Shown piece by piece: positions 42,545-51,577 of a stretch of 64,000 nucleotides of DNA. The stretch is taken from assembly GCA_964594775.1 (NCBI GenBank), contig CAZQNO010000009.1:1-64000 (forward strand), given 5' to 3'. How positions within the stretch are numbered: position 1 is the stretch's first letter; every line of letters begins with the position of its first letter. The position numbers were made by a program, and so were the translations under genes. Origin of the DNA: CAYFVU01 sp964594775. Lineage in GTDB: Bacteria > Spirochaetota > Spirochaetia > DSM-16054 > Sediminispirochaetaceae. The notes beneath the pieces are model-generated. The model had not been told where the DNA came from and did no database searches. It worked only from the letters and a program-made list of their open reading frames with translations.

Positions 42545-44271
42545 CGGCTTTCCTCGCCCCCTGTTTTGAATTCTTCAAAACCGATGGAGACAGGTAACTT
42601 CCCCTCTCCCTTTATCATCCCCTTGAGGGCGGCAAAACCGGCGACGGCGGAATCCTCCCCCGTTCCGTAGACCGCCAGAGCCCCATCAACCCACAATCTC
42701 TCGGATAGATAGACCGGCGTGAGGGTGGAAAGAACGATCAGTTCGGTGTCGCTGTCGCGAAGCCCGTCCAATACCTCGGCGCTGTTGGGATTTGCAAGAC
42801 AGAAGATGACCCGCTTGTAGCTCTCCGCCCTCCGGGCCACCCTCCGGACCGTCGATTGGGCGGCATCGTAAAAGGGGGTGTAGGGGAAGTAGAGGGTGTC
42901 TGCTTCGGGGAAAAAGCGTTTTCCTGCTGCGAGGAAGCTGCGCAGCTGCCCGACTATGAGGGTGTCTTCCCCTTCGTCCCGTATCGGAATGCCCTCACCC
43001 TTTATAACGGAAACGCTGCGGCAGGCCTGCTCGAAGAAGAACTGCTCGGCTTCCTCCGTCGGCACCTGTTCTGCGACAAGAGCGGGGTCCGGATAGATGG
43101 GTACCGAGTCTTCACGGCGAAAATACCGGAGCTTGGTGAGAAGAATACGGCCGACCGACTCTTTCACCCGCTTGCGAAAGTTCTCGTCAAGCGCGAGTTC
43201 CCGTGAGAAGAGCCGCCAGACCTCTCTGTAGACATCCTGGTCCGGGCTGATCATGATCATGTCGTTCCCCGCGTTGAAGGCCCTCAAACAGGCATTCGCA
43301 ATGGAGTAATCGACACCGATAGCCGCGTTCATCCGCATGTCGTCGGTTATGATTATACCGTCGAAGCCCATTCGCCGGCGCAGGATCTCCCGTAAAAAAA
43401 AGGAGGAGAGCGAAGCGGGAGTATTCTCATCCTCCATTAGAGGAAAAGAGAGATGACCGCTCATCACCGCAGGCAGGTCCTTTCGAATGAGAAAACGGTA
43501 GGGTAAAAGCTCCCGTTCCCAGAGGGTAGAGATATTAATAGCTATCTTCGGAAGGGTGCCGTGAGAGTCTTCGTCTGCAGCACCGTGACCGGGAAAGTGC
43601 TTGGCCGTGCAGACGATACCCGCCTTCTTCATTCCTTCGAAATAGGCAACGGCCAGTTTTGCCGTTGCCCGCGGATCGCTGGAAAAGGACCTTGGGCCGA
43701 TGACGTGGGCCTCTCTATTACTGTAGACATCCACGGTCGGGGCGAAATTCATGTTGATGCCCACCATCTTCAGCTCTTCTCCTATGTAAAAGCCGGACCA
43801 GTAGGCGTCATAGGGGAGTCCGGTGGCGCCGATTGCCAGGTTCCCCGGCGTTATCGACGTGCTGCTCTTTACGTGTCGTACCCAGCCCCCCTCCTGGTCG
43901 GTGGCGATGAAGAGGGGAATACCGTGACGGCTCGCCGCGGCTCTCTGCTGCATCGTGACGATGCTTCTGCTGAGTTCTTCAAGATCGTTTGCATTCCACC
44001 CGAAGATCTTTACTCCGCCGATTTTTCTCTCTTCAATCCAGTAGAGAATTTCACGGGAAGGGGAGCCGCCGAAATAGCTCAAGAGAAAGAGCTGCCCGAG
44101 AAGCTCGGTATCGTCCATCGAGCCGATGAGCTTCTCAACGGCACGCTGTTCGGCGGCCGGATCTCCGGAGGGGAGGGAGAAAAAAGTCGGCACCGAAGCA
44201 ATTGTTTCGGTGCCGAGCAGGAATACCGTGAGAAATGTGATGAGGACCCTAATGGTCCGACCCTTTATCAA
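42541..44271 (-). CDS. Exported GH3 beta-N-acetylhexosaminidase
   Basis: A 576-residue glycoside hydrolase with an N-terminal signal sequence (IRVLITFLTVFLLGTETIAS). The GH3 N-domain has ATDQEGGWVRH, the His-Asp loop KHFPGHGAADEDSHGTLP used by NagZ-type enzymes as acid/base, and the nucleophile segment GIIITDDMRMNAA. Family NagZ enzymes release N-acetylglucosamine from muropeptides. The presence of a signal sequence and a C-terminal domain (about 390-576) sets it apart from cytoplasmic NagZ (about 340 residues). Start is TTG at 44271 with AAGAGAG before it; no ATG fits upstream of the signal sequence. Confidence 0.88.
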   Translation of the reverse strand: MIKGRTIRVLITFLTVFLLGTETIASVPTFFSLPSGDPAAEQRAVEKLIGSMDDTELLGQLFLLSYFGGSPSREILYWIEERKIGGVKIFGWNANDLEELSRSIVTMQQRAAASRHGIPLFIATDQEGGWVRHVKSSTSITPGNLAIGATGLPYDAYWSGFYIGEELKMVGINMNFAPTVDVYSNREAHVIGPRSFSSDPRATAKLAVAYFEGMKKAGIVCTAKHFPGHGAADEDSHGTLPKIAINISTLWERELLPYRFLIRKDLPAVMSGHLSFPLMEDENTPASLSSFFLREILRRRMGFDGIIITDDMRMNAAIGVDYSIANACLRAFNAGNDMIMISPDQDVYREVWRLFSRELALDENFRKRVKESVGRILLTKLRYFRREDSVPIYPDPALVAEQVPTEEAEQFFFEQACRSVSVIKGEGIPIRDEGEDTLIVGQLRSFLAAGKRFFPEADTLYFPYTPFYDAAQSTVRRVARRAESYKRVIFCLANPNSAEVLDGLRDSDTELIVLSTLTPVYLSERLWVDGALAVYGTGEDSAVAGFAALKGMIKGEGKLPVSIGFEEFKTGGEESR

Positions 44272-44292
44272 GTCGATCTCTCTTACACTCTC

Positions 44293-45231
44293 TTAATCGT
44301 AGGACTGTCCTTTTATATCATCGATACGTTTTGAGGCGCAATGGGTAGCAATGGCCCCCTCTCCTGCGGAAACGACGAGTTGACGGAAAGGGGTAGAGCG
44401 GACGTCGCCGACGATGAATAGCCCCTTTACCCCGCTTTCCATGCACTGGTCGGTAATGACGTAGCCTCCGTCGTCCATCTTTATCCCCTCCGGCAGCAGT
44501 GACGTCTGCGGGTCCGAACCGATAAATACGAAGACCGCGTCCATTTCCTCTTCATGTGTTTCGCCGCTCTTGTTGTTTTCTACCACGACGCTTCCCACCT
44601 TCATGCCGCCCTTTATCTCACGCAGTTCGTGGTTGAAACGCACTTCGATGTTCTTATTTTTCTGCACCCGTTCGGCAAGGGATTTCTGTGCGCGGAATCG
44701 GTCCCGGCGGTGGATCATGATGACTTTGTCGGTGAGATTGGAGAGATAACCCGCCTCGTCGCAGGCAGCGTCTCCGCCTCCGACCACGAGCATCTTCTTC
44801 CCCTTAAAGAAGGGGCCGTCGCAGGTGGCGCAGTAAGAAACACCTCTGCCGGTAAATTCCTTCTCTCCGGGAACACCGAGGATTCTGTGTTTTGCCCCGG
44901 TGGCGGCGATTACCGCGTAGCTGCGATAGGATCCCTTGGGCGTTTCGACGGTGAAAATTTCTCCCTCCTTCGTAATTCCCGTTGCCGTGCTAACGAGGAA
45001 TTCGGCCCCGAAATTGCGGGCCTGATCCTCCATGAGCTGGGCCAGTTCGCCTCCGCTCACCGGCTCGGGAAAACCGGGATAATTCTCTATATCGCCGATT
45101 ATGAGGCATTGTCCGCCCGGCGCCATCTCCTCGATCACTAAGACCTTGAGATTTGCCCGTGCGGCGTATTGTGCTGCACTCAGTCCGGCGGCTCCTCCGC
45201 CGATGATGATCAGGTCTCTATCGACTTGCAT
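44293..45231 (-). CDS. trxB: Thioredoxin reductase (NADPH/FAD)
   Basis: A 312-residue flavoenzyme reducing thioredoxin. Seen: FAD site IIGGGAAGLSAAQYAARA, the redox disulfide C134/C137 in SYCATCDGPFFKG, the NADPH site VVGGGDAACDEAGYL, and GLFIVGDVRSTPFRQLVVSAGEGAIA. All elements of the low-molecular-weight bacterial type are complete. Strong AGGAGG ribosome site and a good promoter upstream; the GH3-GNAT-glgA genes follow in the same direction with gaps of at most 21 bases and may be read from the same transcript. Confidence 0.96.
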   Translation of the reverse strand: MQVDRDLIIIGGGAAGLSAAQYAARANLKVLVIEEMAPGGQCLIIGDIENYPGFPEPVSGGELAQLMEDQARNFGAEFLVSTATGITKEGEIFTVETPKGSYRSYAVIAATGAKHRILGVPGEKEFTGRGVSYCATCDGPFFKGKKMLVVGGGDAACDEAGYLSNLTDKVIMIHRRDRFRAQKSLAERVQKNKNIEVRFNHELREIKGGMKVGSVVVENNKSGETHEEEMDAVFVFIGSDPQTSLLPEGIKMDDGGYVITDQCMESGVKGLFIVGDVRSTPFRQLVVSAGEGAIATHCASKRIDDIKGQSYD

Positions 45232-45272
45232 TAGTTCCTCCTAAGATGTATGTGGAATTGTCAGGCAGAAAC

Positions 45273-45301
45273 AATATAAGAATATTTCTATGTAAAATCA
45301 A
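45273..45301 (-). promoter_or_regulatory. Promoter of trxB
   Basis: Minus strand TTGATT (45301-45296), 17-base spacer, TATATT (45278-45273). The leader is about 35 bases and contains AGGAGG. Confidence 0.65.
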
Positions 45302-45347
45302 GTGCTGGGCACGAGAGGATCCTGTGCGTTTTCGCGGTGAGTTTTCC

Positions 45348-45375
45348 TAAAATTCCTTCTAAAAACGACCGAAAA
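45348..45375 (+). promoter_or_regulatory. Sigma-28 (FliA)-like promoter of the flgN-flgK operon
   Basis: TAAAATTC (45348-45355), 12 bases, ACCGAAAA (45368-45375), close to the TAAAGTTT / GCCGATAA consensus of flagellar sigma-28 but with a 12-base instead of 11-base gap. The same 12-base gap occurs in the flagellin promoter at 59090-59117. Start codon of flgN is 21 bases after the -10. Confidence 0.65.
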
Positions 45376-45396
45376 TAGATAAGGAGGGCCCGAACT

Positions 45397-45921
45397 ATGA
45401 CGAAAAAGACGAAAAAAAAGACCGCTGTAGAGCAAACGGCGGAGAGACTCGGCGAGATTTTCGGCCGGGAGATCGAAGGACTGAAAGTCGGTCTCTCGAA
45501 AGCAGAAAAGGTACGGGAACATATTTTTTCCCATGACTGGCAGGCCCTCTCGAAGGGACTGCAGGAGATGGACGATGCCTCGCATCGGGTAACCGAAATT
45601 GAAGCGGAGCGGAACGAAATTTTCGGAGAGTTGAGATATCTTGTAGGAGCAAAAGAGGGCAGCGGTTTTTACTCGGTTGTTGTTCGTCTTGAGCCGGAAT
45701 TACGTGACAGCCTTTCCGCCCTATTTCGAAATTTGAAGGTCGAGGTGCTGCAGCTGCAGGGAATAACCTGGTCCATCGATGCCTATGTAAAGAGCATGTG
45801 CGAAACGATCCAGGAGATCCTCAGGACCGCTTTTCCCCATAGAAGGGGCACGATGTACGAAAAATCGGGAAAAAAGCGGGATCTCGGCAGCGATCCCCTC
45901 GTGCTCAATAGAAGGCTCTAG
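45397..45921 (+). CDS. flgN: FlgN-like flagellar hook-junction chaperone
   Basis: A 174-residue helical protein with no signal sequence. Position directly before flgK, size, and long amphipathic helices (about 10-75 and 95-150) match FlgN, the cytoplasmic export chaperone that binds FlgK and FlgL. Sequence similarity of FlgN is low across phyla, so the call rests largely on context. An AAGGAGG site precedes the ATG, 16 bases from a sigma-28-like promoter. The gene is followed after 19 bases by flgK. Confidence 0.72.
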   Translation: MTKKTKKKTAVEQTAERLGEIFGREIEGLKVGLSKAEKVREHIFSHDWQALSKGLQEMDDASHRVTEIEAERNEIFGELRYLVGAKEGSGFYSVVVRLEPELRDSLSALFRNLKVEVLQLQGITWSIDAYVKSMCETIQEILRTAFPHRRGTMYEKSGKKRDLGSDPLVLNRRL

Positions 45922-45940
45922 GAGATAGAAGGAGTAGCAA

Positions 45941-47818
45941 ATGCACTCGACATTCACCGGAATAGAGATGGGGAAAAGAAGCCTCATCACCCACAATCAG
46001 GCGCTATCCACGGTAGGCCACAATCTCAGTAACGCGGCGGTGGAAGGCTACAGCCGGCAGCGGGTGGAGATGGAACCCTTCCATCCTATATATCTCCCCG
46101 GACTGAACCGCGCGGAGACTGCGGGACAGCTCGGGCAGGGCGTCACGGCCCAGCGGATCGAGCGCATTCACGATCAAATACTCGAAGGAAGGATCGTTGC
46201 CCAGGCAAACGGCGAGGGCTTCTGGAAGACCAGAGACCGCTACATGCTTATGGTGGAGCAGATCTACAACGAACCGGAAGACATATCGGTGCGGGCCTTG
46301 ATGGACCGCTTTTGGGAGTCCTGGCAGGAGCTCTCCATTCATCCCGAACAGACGGCGGCACGCCATGCGGTGCTGCAGCGGGGGCACACCCTCATCGACG
46401 GCATACACCGCCGCTACGAGGGACTCAAAGAGATACGGGACATGCTCGAACAGGACGTTCAGGCTACGGTTCTGCGGATTAACGGCATACTCAGCGAGAT
46501 TTCCAAGACCAACGAAGAGATCGTAAAGATCGAGGCGATGGACGATAATCCCAACGATCTGCTCGACCGGCGGGACAAGCTGGTGAAGGAGCTCTCCTCC
46601 CTGATAAACATTACCGTCGACGGAAGAGATCCGGATGAGTTTACCATTCATACCGGCGGAATGCACCTCCTGCAGGGAAGAGTGCCCACCTACCTCACTG
46701 CCGAGCCTGACCCGCAGAACGAGGGATACTCCAACGTGCGGTGGCGGGAAAGCGGAGAACGGCTCTATCCTCAGGGAGGGGAGCTGGCCGGACTGCTGGA
46801 AATGCGGGATGAAGATCTTCGTGAAGAAATCCAGGGACTGGACATGATGACGATCCATTTCGTCGATATGGTAAACGAAGTGCACCGAGCGGGCTACGGA
46901 AAAAACGGAAAGACCGGCAACGATTTCTTTACCGAGTATCCCTTTGTCAACAACGTAGCGGGCAACTACGACCGCAGCGGAGACGGACAGTTCGATTCGA
47001 CCTATCTCTTTAGGATCGCCGGTGCCAACAGGCTCGACCCGCAGGCTCAGATAGGCCTGGAGGGCGCGATGATACTTTCCGGACCGAACGGAAACGTGGA
47101 GGTGGCCTACCGGCCCACCGACACGGTCGAAGAGGTGGTGGAGAGAATCAATACCTCCGGAACCGAGGTGGTGGCCCGTCTCGACAGAAACGGCAGGCTC
47201 AACCTCAAGGCCTCACCGTCGGCGGATGTGGAAAATCCCGACTTTGTGATACGCCACGTGGAGGACACGGGACGCTTTCTCGCCGGATATGCGGGTATAT
47301 TGAACACATCCGGTCCTGAAGGTTCCTACGATTGGCAGCAGGCAGACGCGGTGACTCTGCTGAGAGGCGACGGCGTGGACTATTCCGTTGCACCGCTCTC
47401 TCATCCGGCGGGGTGGATCGAGATAAACCGTGAGGTCGCGGCGGACCCCAACACCATAGCGGCGGGATTGGGAGAGAACGGTGAACCGGCGAACACCGGC
47501 GACGGGTCGGCGGCATTAGCCATTGCCGCCCTCCGCAACAGCGATGTGATGGTTGGGCGCTTCTCCAGCTTCGACGAATACTTCTCCCAAGCCGTGGCCA
47601 ATGTCGGTCTAAAGGGAGAGGCTGCCGAGAGGGCCTTTGAAACGGAAAACGAAATAATGCGGGAACTTTTGAGCATGAAGGATTCGATATCCGGGGTAAA
47701 CATAGATGAAGAACTCTCCCAGATGATTAAATTTCAACACGGCTATGCCGCGGCGAGCCGTTTCGTAACGGAAGTCGACAAGATGCTCGACACGATTATC
47801 AACAGAATGGGTGTGTAA
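45941..47818 (+). CDS. flgK: Flagellar hook-filament junction protein 1
   Basis: A 625-residue exported axial protein. The N-terminus has the conserved D0/D1 region (MGKRSLITHNQALSTVGHNL, followed by SNAAVEGYSRQ), and the C-terminus the partner (SGVNIDEELSQMIKFQHGYAAASRFVTEVDKML). These two coiled-coil ends polymerise at the hook tip before the filament. The middle (about 330-530) is the variable domain. Complete, with the start codon about ten bases after GGAG. Second gene of flgN-flgK-flgL-fliW-csrA, three bases before flgL. Confidence 0.97.
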   Translation: MHSTFTGIEMGKRSLITHNQALSTVGHNLSNAAVEGYSRQRVEMEPFHPIYLPGLNRAETAGQLGQGVTAQRIERIHDQILEGRIVAQANGEGFWKTRDRYMLMVEQIYNEPEDISVRALMDRFWESWQELSIHPEQTAARHAVLQRGHTLIDGIHRRYEGLKEIRDMLEQDVQATVLRINGILSEISKTNEEIVKIEAMDDNPNDLLDRRDKLVKELSSLINITVDGRDPDEFTIHTGGMHLLQGRVPTYLTAEPDPQNEGYSNVRWRESGERLYPQGGELAGLLEMRDEDLREEIQGLDMMTIHFVDMVNEVHRAGYGKNGKTGNDFFTEYPFVNNVAGNYDRSGDGQFDSTYLFRIAGANRLDPQAQIGLEGAMILSGPNGNVEVAYRPTDTVEEVVERINTSGTEVVARLDRNGRLNLKASPSADVENPDFVIRHVEDTGRFLAGYAGILNTSGPEGSYDWQQADAVTLLRGDGVDYSVAPLSHPAGWIEINREVAADPNTIAAGLGENGEPANTGDGSAALAIAALRNSDVMVGRFSSFDEYFSQAVANVGLKGEAAERAFETENEIMRELLSMKDSISGVNIDEELSQMIKFQHGYAAASRFVTEVDKMLDTIINRMGV

Positions 47819-47821
47819 ATC

Positions 47822-49066
47822 ATGGAAAGAATAAGCAGCCAAATGACCAACAACGACATGCAGTTCTATCTCCAGCGTCGGAGTGAGAAGCTCAACGAGA
47901 TGCACAACAAGATGGGGAGGCAGAAACGCTTTAAGGACCTGCGCGACGCCCCGCTGGCAGCCGCCAGGTCCACCCGCTATCTCTCTTCGATCGATCGAAT
48001 GAACCGCTATTCGGAAAACGCTCAGAGGATCCGCAGCGAACACAGGGCAGCTGAGGGTTACATGAAGAGCGCCAACGAGATCCTCCACCGAATCCGGGAA
48101 CTGACCGTGCAGGGGGCCAACGATACCTATTCGAAGTCGCAGAAGAGGGCCATAGGGGAGGAAGTCAACCAACTGCTGAACGAGCTCGTAGAAATTGCAA
48201 ACGCCCGGGGGGCCGATGGAACAAGCATGTTCGCCGGTGATAAAACTCAGACAACTCCCTACCGTGTGCTCAGCGGCGCGGTGCCGGGATCAACGGGAAA
48301 CGTGGTAACGACGGTGGAATACCGCGGTTCGATTAATCCCTCCATGGTAGAAGTTTCGGAAGGCAGCTATATGGAAAACCATCTGGCCGGCAATCGGGTC
48401 TTTTGGGCGGAGGAACAGCAGATTCATGCCGGAATAGACGCACGGGACTATACCGTAACCGAAGACACCACGATAAAGATAGACGATGAGACGATACAGC
48501 TCGATGCCGGTGATAATATCTATACCCTCATCAGCAAGATCAACGATTCGGACGCACCGGTAAAGGCAAGCCTCGACCCGGTGGAAAACTCTCTCGTTAT
48601 CTCCTCGACCCACCCGCATCAGCTCTGGCTTCGGGACGGGGAGGGCGGCACGGTTCTTCAGGACCTCGGGGTAATAAGCGAGATCGGTAAACCGCCCTTC
48701 AATATGGCGGAGGGAGCCGTTTCGTCCGGAGGCAGCCTGTTCGATATGGTAATTTACCTGCGCGACCGGCTCTACGAGGGAGACACGATCGATATCGGCG
48801 GCTCGGCCCTCAAGGGGATAGACATGGCGCAGAACCACCTCGTCGACACGATGGGCCGCCTGGGCGCTCAGGATGAGAGACTGCAGATTGTGCAGCGGCG
48901 GATTGAGGCGACGGTGCCCGAGATTCAACAGAGAAACTCAAATGAGACCGATCTCGATATGGCCGAGGCGGCGACGGACCTAAAAATGCTCGAATACACC
49001 CACAAGGCCGCCTTGGGCGCCGCGGGTAGGATTCTGCAGCCCACGCTGCTGGATTTTCTGAGATAA
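47822..49066 (+). CDS. flgL: Flagellar hook-filament junction protein 3
   Basis: A 414-residue axial protein at the base of the filament. The flagellin-like N-terminus (RISSQMTNNDMQFYLQRR, then KFKDLRDAP-type RFKDLRDAPLAAARS) and the C-terminus (LDMAEAATDLKMLEYTHKAALGAAGRILQPTLLDFLR) are recognisable; residues 90-150 keep the motif IRELTVQGANDTYSKSQKRA shared with flagellin. It follows flgK by three bases with a weak Shine-Dalgarno, so its translation probably depends on flgK. fliW begins 12 bases after the stop. Confidence 0.95.
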   Translation: MERISSQMTNNDMQFYLQRRSEKLNEMHNKMGRQKRFKDLRDAPLAAARSTRYLSSIDRMNRYSENAQRIRSEHRAAEGYMKSANEILHRIRELTVQGANDTYSKSQKRAIGEEVNQLLNELVEIANARGADGTSMFAGDKTQTTPYRVLSGAVPGSTGNVVTTVEYRGSINPSMVEVSEGSYMENHLAGNRVFWAEEQQIHAGIDARDYTVTEDTTIKIDDETIQLDAGDNIYTLISKINDSDAPVKASLDPVENSLVISSTHPHQLWLRDGEGGTVLQDLGVISEIGKPPFNMAEGAVSSGGSLFDMVIYLRDRLYEGDTIDIGGSALKGIDMAQNHLVDTMGRLGAQDERLQIVQRRIEATVPEIQQRNSNETDLDMAEAATDLKMLEYTHKAALGAAGRILQPTLLDFLR

Positions 49067-49078
49067 GGTGAAGAAGGG

Positions 49079-49537
49079 ATGCTGAAAGTAAATACGAAGC
49101 CCTACGGCTTGATAGAAGTCGACGAAAGACAAAAAATTTTCTTTCCCGCGGGGATTCTCGGTTTCGAGAACCTTCGCCAATACATTCTCCTCGACGCGTT
49201 ACAGCAGCCTTTCTACTGGCTGCAGTCGATGGACGTGCAGGAAATAGCCTTCGTTCTTATAGAACCGTCGGTTTTTCGTCCCGATTACACACCGAAAGTC
49301 GCCGAAGCCGAGCTCGATGAACTACAACTGCAAGAGATGGACGAAGAGCATATGCTCGTGTTTGCCATAGTTACGATTCCGGAGAACTACCGGGACATGA
49401 CAGCCAACCTTCAGGGACCGATAATAATCAACAGAAAAACCCATACCGGACGACAGTGCATCTCTCTCGAAGAGAAGTGGATGACCCGCCACAAAATAGT
49501 GGAAGAACTCTCGAAGGTGAGGAACAACGTATGTTGA
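49079..49537 (+). CDS. fliW: Flagellar assembly factor FliW
   Basis: A 152-residue cytoplasmic protein that binds flagellin and, when free, blocks CsrA. Seen: the FliW core IFFPAGILGFENLRQYILLD near the N-terminus, followed by PFYWLQSMDVQEIAFVLIEP and MLVFAIVTIPENYRDMTANLQGPI. Placed between flgL and csrA, overlapping csrA by seven bases, exactly as in many Gram-positive and spirochaete genomes. FliW-CsrA antagonism adjusts flagellin translation to filament assembly. Confidence 0.96.
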   Translation: MLKVNTKPYGLIEVDERQKIFFPAGILGFENLRQYILLDALQQPFYWLQSMDVQEIAFVLIEPSVFRPDYTPKVAEAELDELQLQEMDEEHMLVFAIVTIPENYRDMTANLQGPIIINRKTHTGRQCISLEEKWMTRHKIVEELSKVRNNVC

Positions 49538-49761
49538 TCCTCTCGAGGAAAGTCGATGAAAGCATCGTAATAGGCGATAGTATCGAAATTTCGATTGTCG
49601 ACATAAAGGGTGACCAGGTGAAACTCGGGATTAAGGCGCCGAAAGAGGTAAAGGTCTACAGACTCGAGGTTTTTACGGCAATTCAGAATGAAAACAAGGC
49701 CGCGGCGAAAACCGGCACCACGCTGCCGGAAATAGATTTTTTCTCCCGCGACGATTCTTAA
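49531..49761 (+). CDS. csrA: Carbon storage regulator / RNA-binding translational repressor
   Basis: A 76-residue CsrA homodimeric RNA-binding protein. The core MLILSRKVDESIVIGDSIEI, then IKGDQVKLGIKAPKEVKVYRLEV, is complete, including the RNA-contacting R44-equivalent in VYRLEV and N-terminal beta-strand L4. The C-terminus is extended by about 15 residues (TTLPEIDFFSRDDS), as in FliW-regulated CsrA. Start at 49531 follows AAGGTGAGGAAC and overlaps fliW. Putative targets, the two flagellin leaders, are in this window. Confidence 0.97.
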   Translation: MLILSRKVDESIVIGDSIEISIVDIKGDQVKLGIKAPKEVKVYRLEVFTAIQNENKAAAKTGTTLPEIDFFSRDDS

Positions 49762-49811
49762 GCAGTGCTAATGAAAATGAAGCGTGTAATTGCCGCGAAT
49801 TAGACGGAGAT

Positions 49812-50927
49812 TTAGGCCTCTTCGTCCTTTAACTCTTCGAAAATAGCGATAATATCGTCGGAAACGGCGAAAAAGGTATCCAGCAGAACCGGATCGAACT
49901 GTCTCTCTCTTCCGTCGCACATGACCGAGAGACTCTTTTCGTGTGAAAAGGGCTCCTTGTAGCTTCTTTGCATGCGAAGCGCGTCGTATACGTCGGCAAT
50001 GGAAACGATCCTAGCGGCCAGGGGTATCATCTCTCCCTGGATCTGGTAGGGGTAGCCGCTGCCGTCCCAGCGTTCATGGTGATGCAGAGCGATCTGCTTC
50101 GCCATGATATCGGGATAGGTGTTCATGATGTAGGCGCCGTTTATGGTGTGTTCCTTCATTATTTCCCACTCCCTTTCATCGAGGGGGCCGTTCTTGTTGA
50201 GGATGTCGTCGGGAGTGCCTATTTTCCCCACGTCGTGCATGGGGGCGAGAAACTGAATATTGTGGATGAACTCTATTGTCACCTCGCCATAGCCTTGTCC
50301 GTTTCCGTTCTGCTTTTTGTACAGTTCCTTCGAAAGGCGCTTTGAGTATTCGCCTACGCGGCTGATGTGACTGCCCGTGTCGTTGTCCTTCAGTTTTGAG
50401 GCTTCGAGCAGAGAGAGGAATGTGTGCTGCAGGAGTGATTTTTCCTCCTCCGTAACTATGTCGAAGAAGACTTGGTAGCAGCACGGGATTTCTCCGGCGG
50501 TGGGAAAAACGGGAGTAAAATGGGCATTTGTCGCCACGGTACGGCGGTTAGGCCGTATCGACTGGAGCCTTACCCTGCAGCTGAAGCCGTTTTCACTGCT
50601 GCCGAGGGCACGGTAGAGCAGACTGCTCTTCTCTGCATCGAGGTCCGGAGAGAAGTCTTTGGCCAGACTAACGGGAAGCTCTCGCCGGGATTCACCGAAA
50701 ATGGCGTGATATTCGTCGTTTTCCCATACGATTTGGAGGTTCCGCGACACGAGTATCGAGGGAAAGCGGTAATTTTGCATGAGCGAGAGAACAGGTCCGC
50801 TTTCGGGAGAGGAGAGAAACTGCCGGCAGGAGCATATATCGTCATTGCCGCCTGCTGCTGCCGGGACTTCTCCGTAGTCAGGCTCTTCGAAAAGCTCTTC
50901 CAGTTCCTCGAGTTCTTCTTCGCTCAT
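49812..50927 (-). CDS. PAS-like and HD-GYP domain phosphodiesterase-like protein
   Basis: A 371-residue soluble protein. After an acidic N-terminus (1-30) comes a PAS-like domain (about 50-155, SILVSRNLQIVWENDEYHAIFG), then an HD-GYP domain (165-345): H231-D232 in APMHDVGKIGTPDDIL and the GYP signature HHERWDGSGYP (283-293). HD-GYP proteins hydrolyse cyclic di-GMP to GMP or 5'-pGpG. All metal-binding motifs are present, so it is likely active. Its ATG overlaps the tsaB stop by four bases, which ties its translation to tRNA-modification genes rather than to flagellar genes; a coupling I cannot explain. Confidence 0.92.
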   Translation of the reverse strand: MSEEELEELEELFEEPDYGEVPAAAGGNDDICSCRQFLSSPESGPVLSLMQNYRFPSILVSRNLQIVWENDEYHAIFGESRRELPVSLAKDFSPDLDAEKSSLLYRALGSSENGFSCRVRLQSIRPNRRTVATNAHFTPVFPTAGEIPCCYQVFFDIVTEEEKSLLQHTFLSLLEASKLKDNDTGSHISRVGEYSKRLSKELYKKQNGNGQGYGEVTIEFIHNIQFLAPMHDVGKIGTPDDILNKNGPLDEREWEIMKEHTINGAYIMNTYPDIMAKQIALHHHERWDGSGYPYQIQGEMIPLAARIVSIADVYDALRMQRSYKEPFSHEKSLSVMCDGRERQFDPVLLDTFFAVSDDIIAIFEELKDEEA

Positions 50928-51577
50928 ACCGCTTTTTCCGCATCGCTCGGTCTCACATAGAAAGGGCCGGATGTCTCATCATCGGCACCGCTCTCTTTAT
51001 ACCTTCTCTCGGCATATTGGACAAGCAGGTGCCCCATGGGAAGAGTTCCGAGGGGATCGATGAGGAGGGAAGCATTGCGGATCTGCTCTTCGGCGGCTTC
51101 TGCATGAGGTCCGCTCAGAAGGACCCGGCGGTCTTTGGGAAGCAGGGCAGCGAGTTCCTCTGCGGTAATGTCGAGGTAGTCGGTAAATCGTTTCCCCCCC
51201 CGGTAGCCGGCGCTGTAGAAACGGCCCTTGCGGGCATCGATGCAGGGAAAGACCGGTCCCTCATACTCCCTGCGGCCGTAGGCATAGAGATCGAGAGAAG
51301 GGACGGATACCAGGGGAAGACCGGCGGCAAAGGAAAAACCCTTTGCATAAGCCATGCCGATGCGGAGGCCGGTAAAGGAACCGGGGCCGGAGACAATGCC
51401 GATGAGGTCGAGGAGCGAAGTTTCGGCACCCGCTTTTTTCATCAGCAAATCCTGTTCAACGGCGATATGTTCGGTATGATGAAGGCCGAAGTCTAGAGCG
51501 TGTTCGTAAATTCTCCCGCCGAAAGAGAGAGTGATATCGAGAAGGGAACTCGAAGTATCGAATGCCAGACAGTTCAT
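50924..51577 (-). CDS. tsaB: tRNA threonylcarbamoyladenosine biosynthesis protein TsaB
   Basis: A 217-residue ASKHA-fold protein needed, with TsaD and TsaE, to place t6A at position 37 of ANN-decoding tRNAs. Seen: NCLAFDTSSSLLDITLSF at the N-terminus and GIVSGPGSFTGLRIGMAYAKG, the family mark. Length normal. ATG overlaps the tsaE stop by four bases (51574-51577). The set tsaE-tsaB is common in bacteria, but here it is followed by an HD-GYP gene. Confidence 0.94.
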   Translation of the reverse strand: MNCLAFDTSSSLLDITLSFGGRIYEHALDFGLHHTEHIAVEQDLLMKKAGAETSLLDLIGIVSGPGSFTGLRIGMAYAKGFSFAAGLPLVSVPSLDLYAYGRREYEGPVFPCIDARKGRFYSAGYRGGKRFTDYLDITAEELAALLPKDRRVLLSGPHAEAAEEQIRNASLLIDPLGTLPMGHLLVQYAERRYKESGADDETSGPFYVRPSDAEKAV

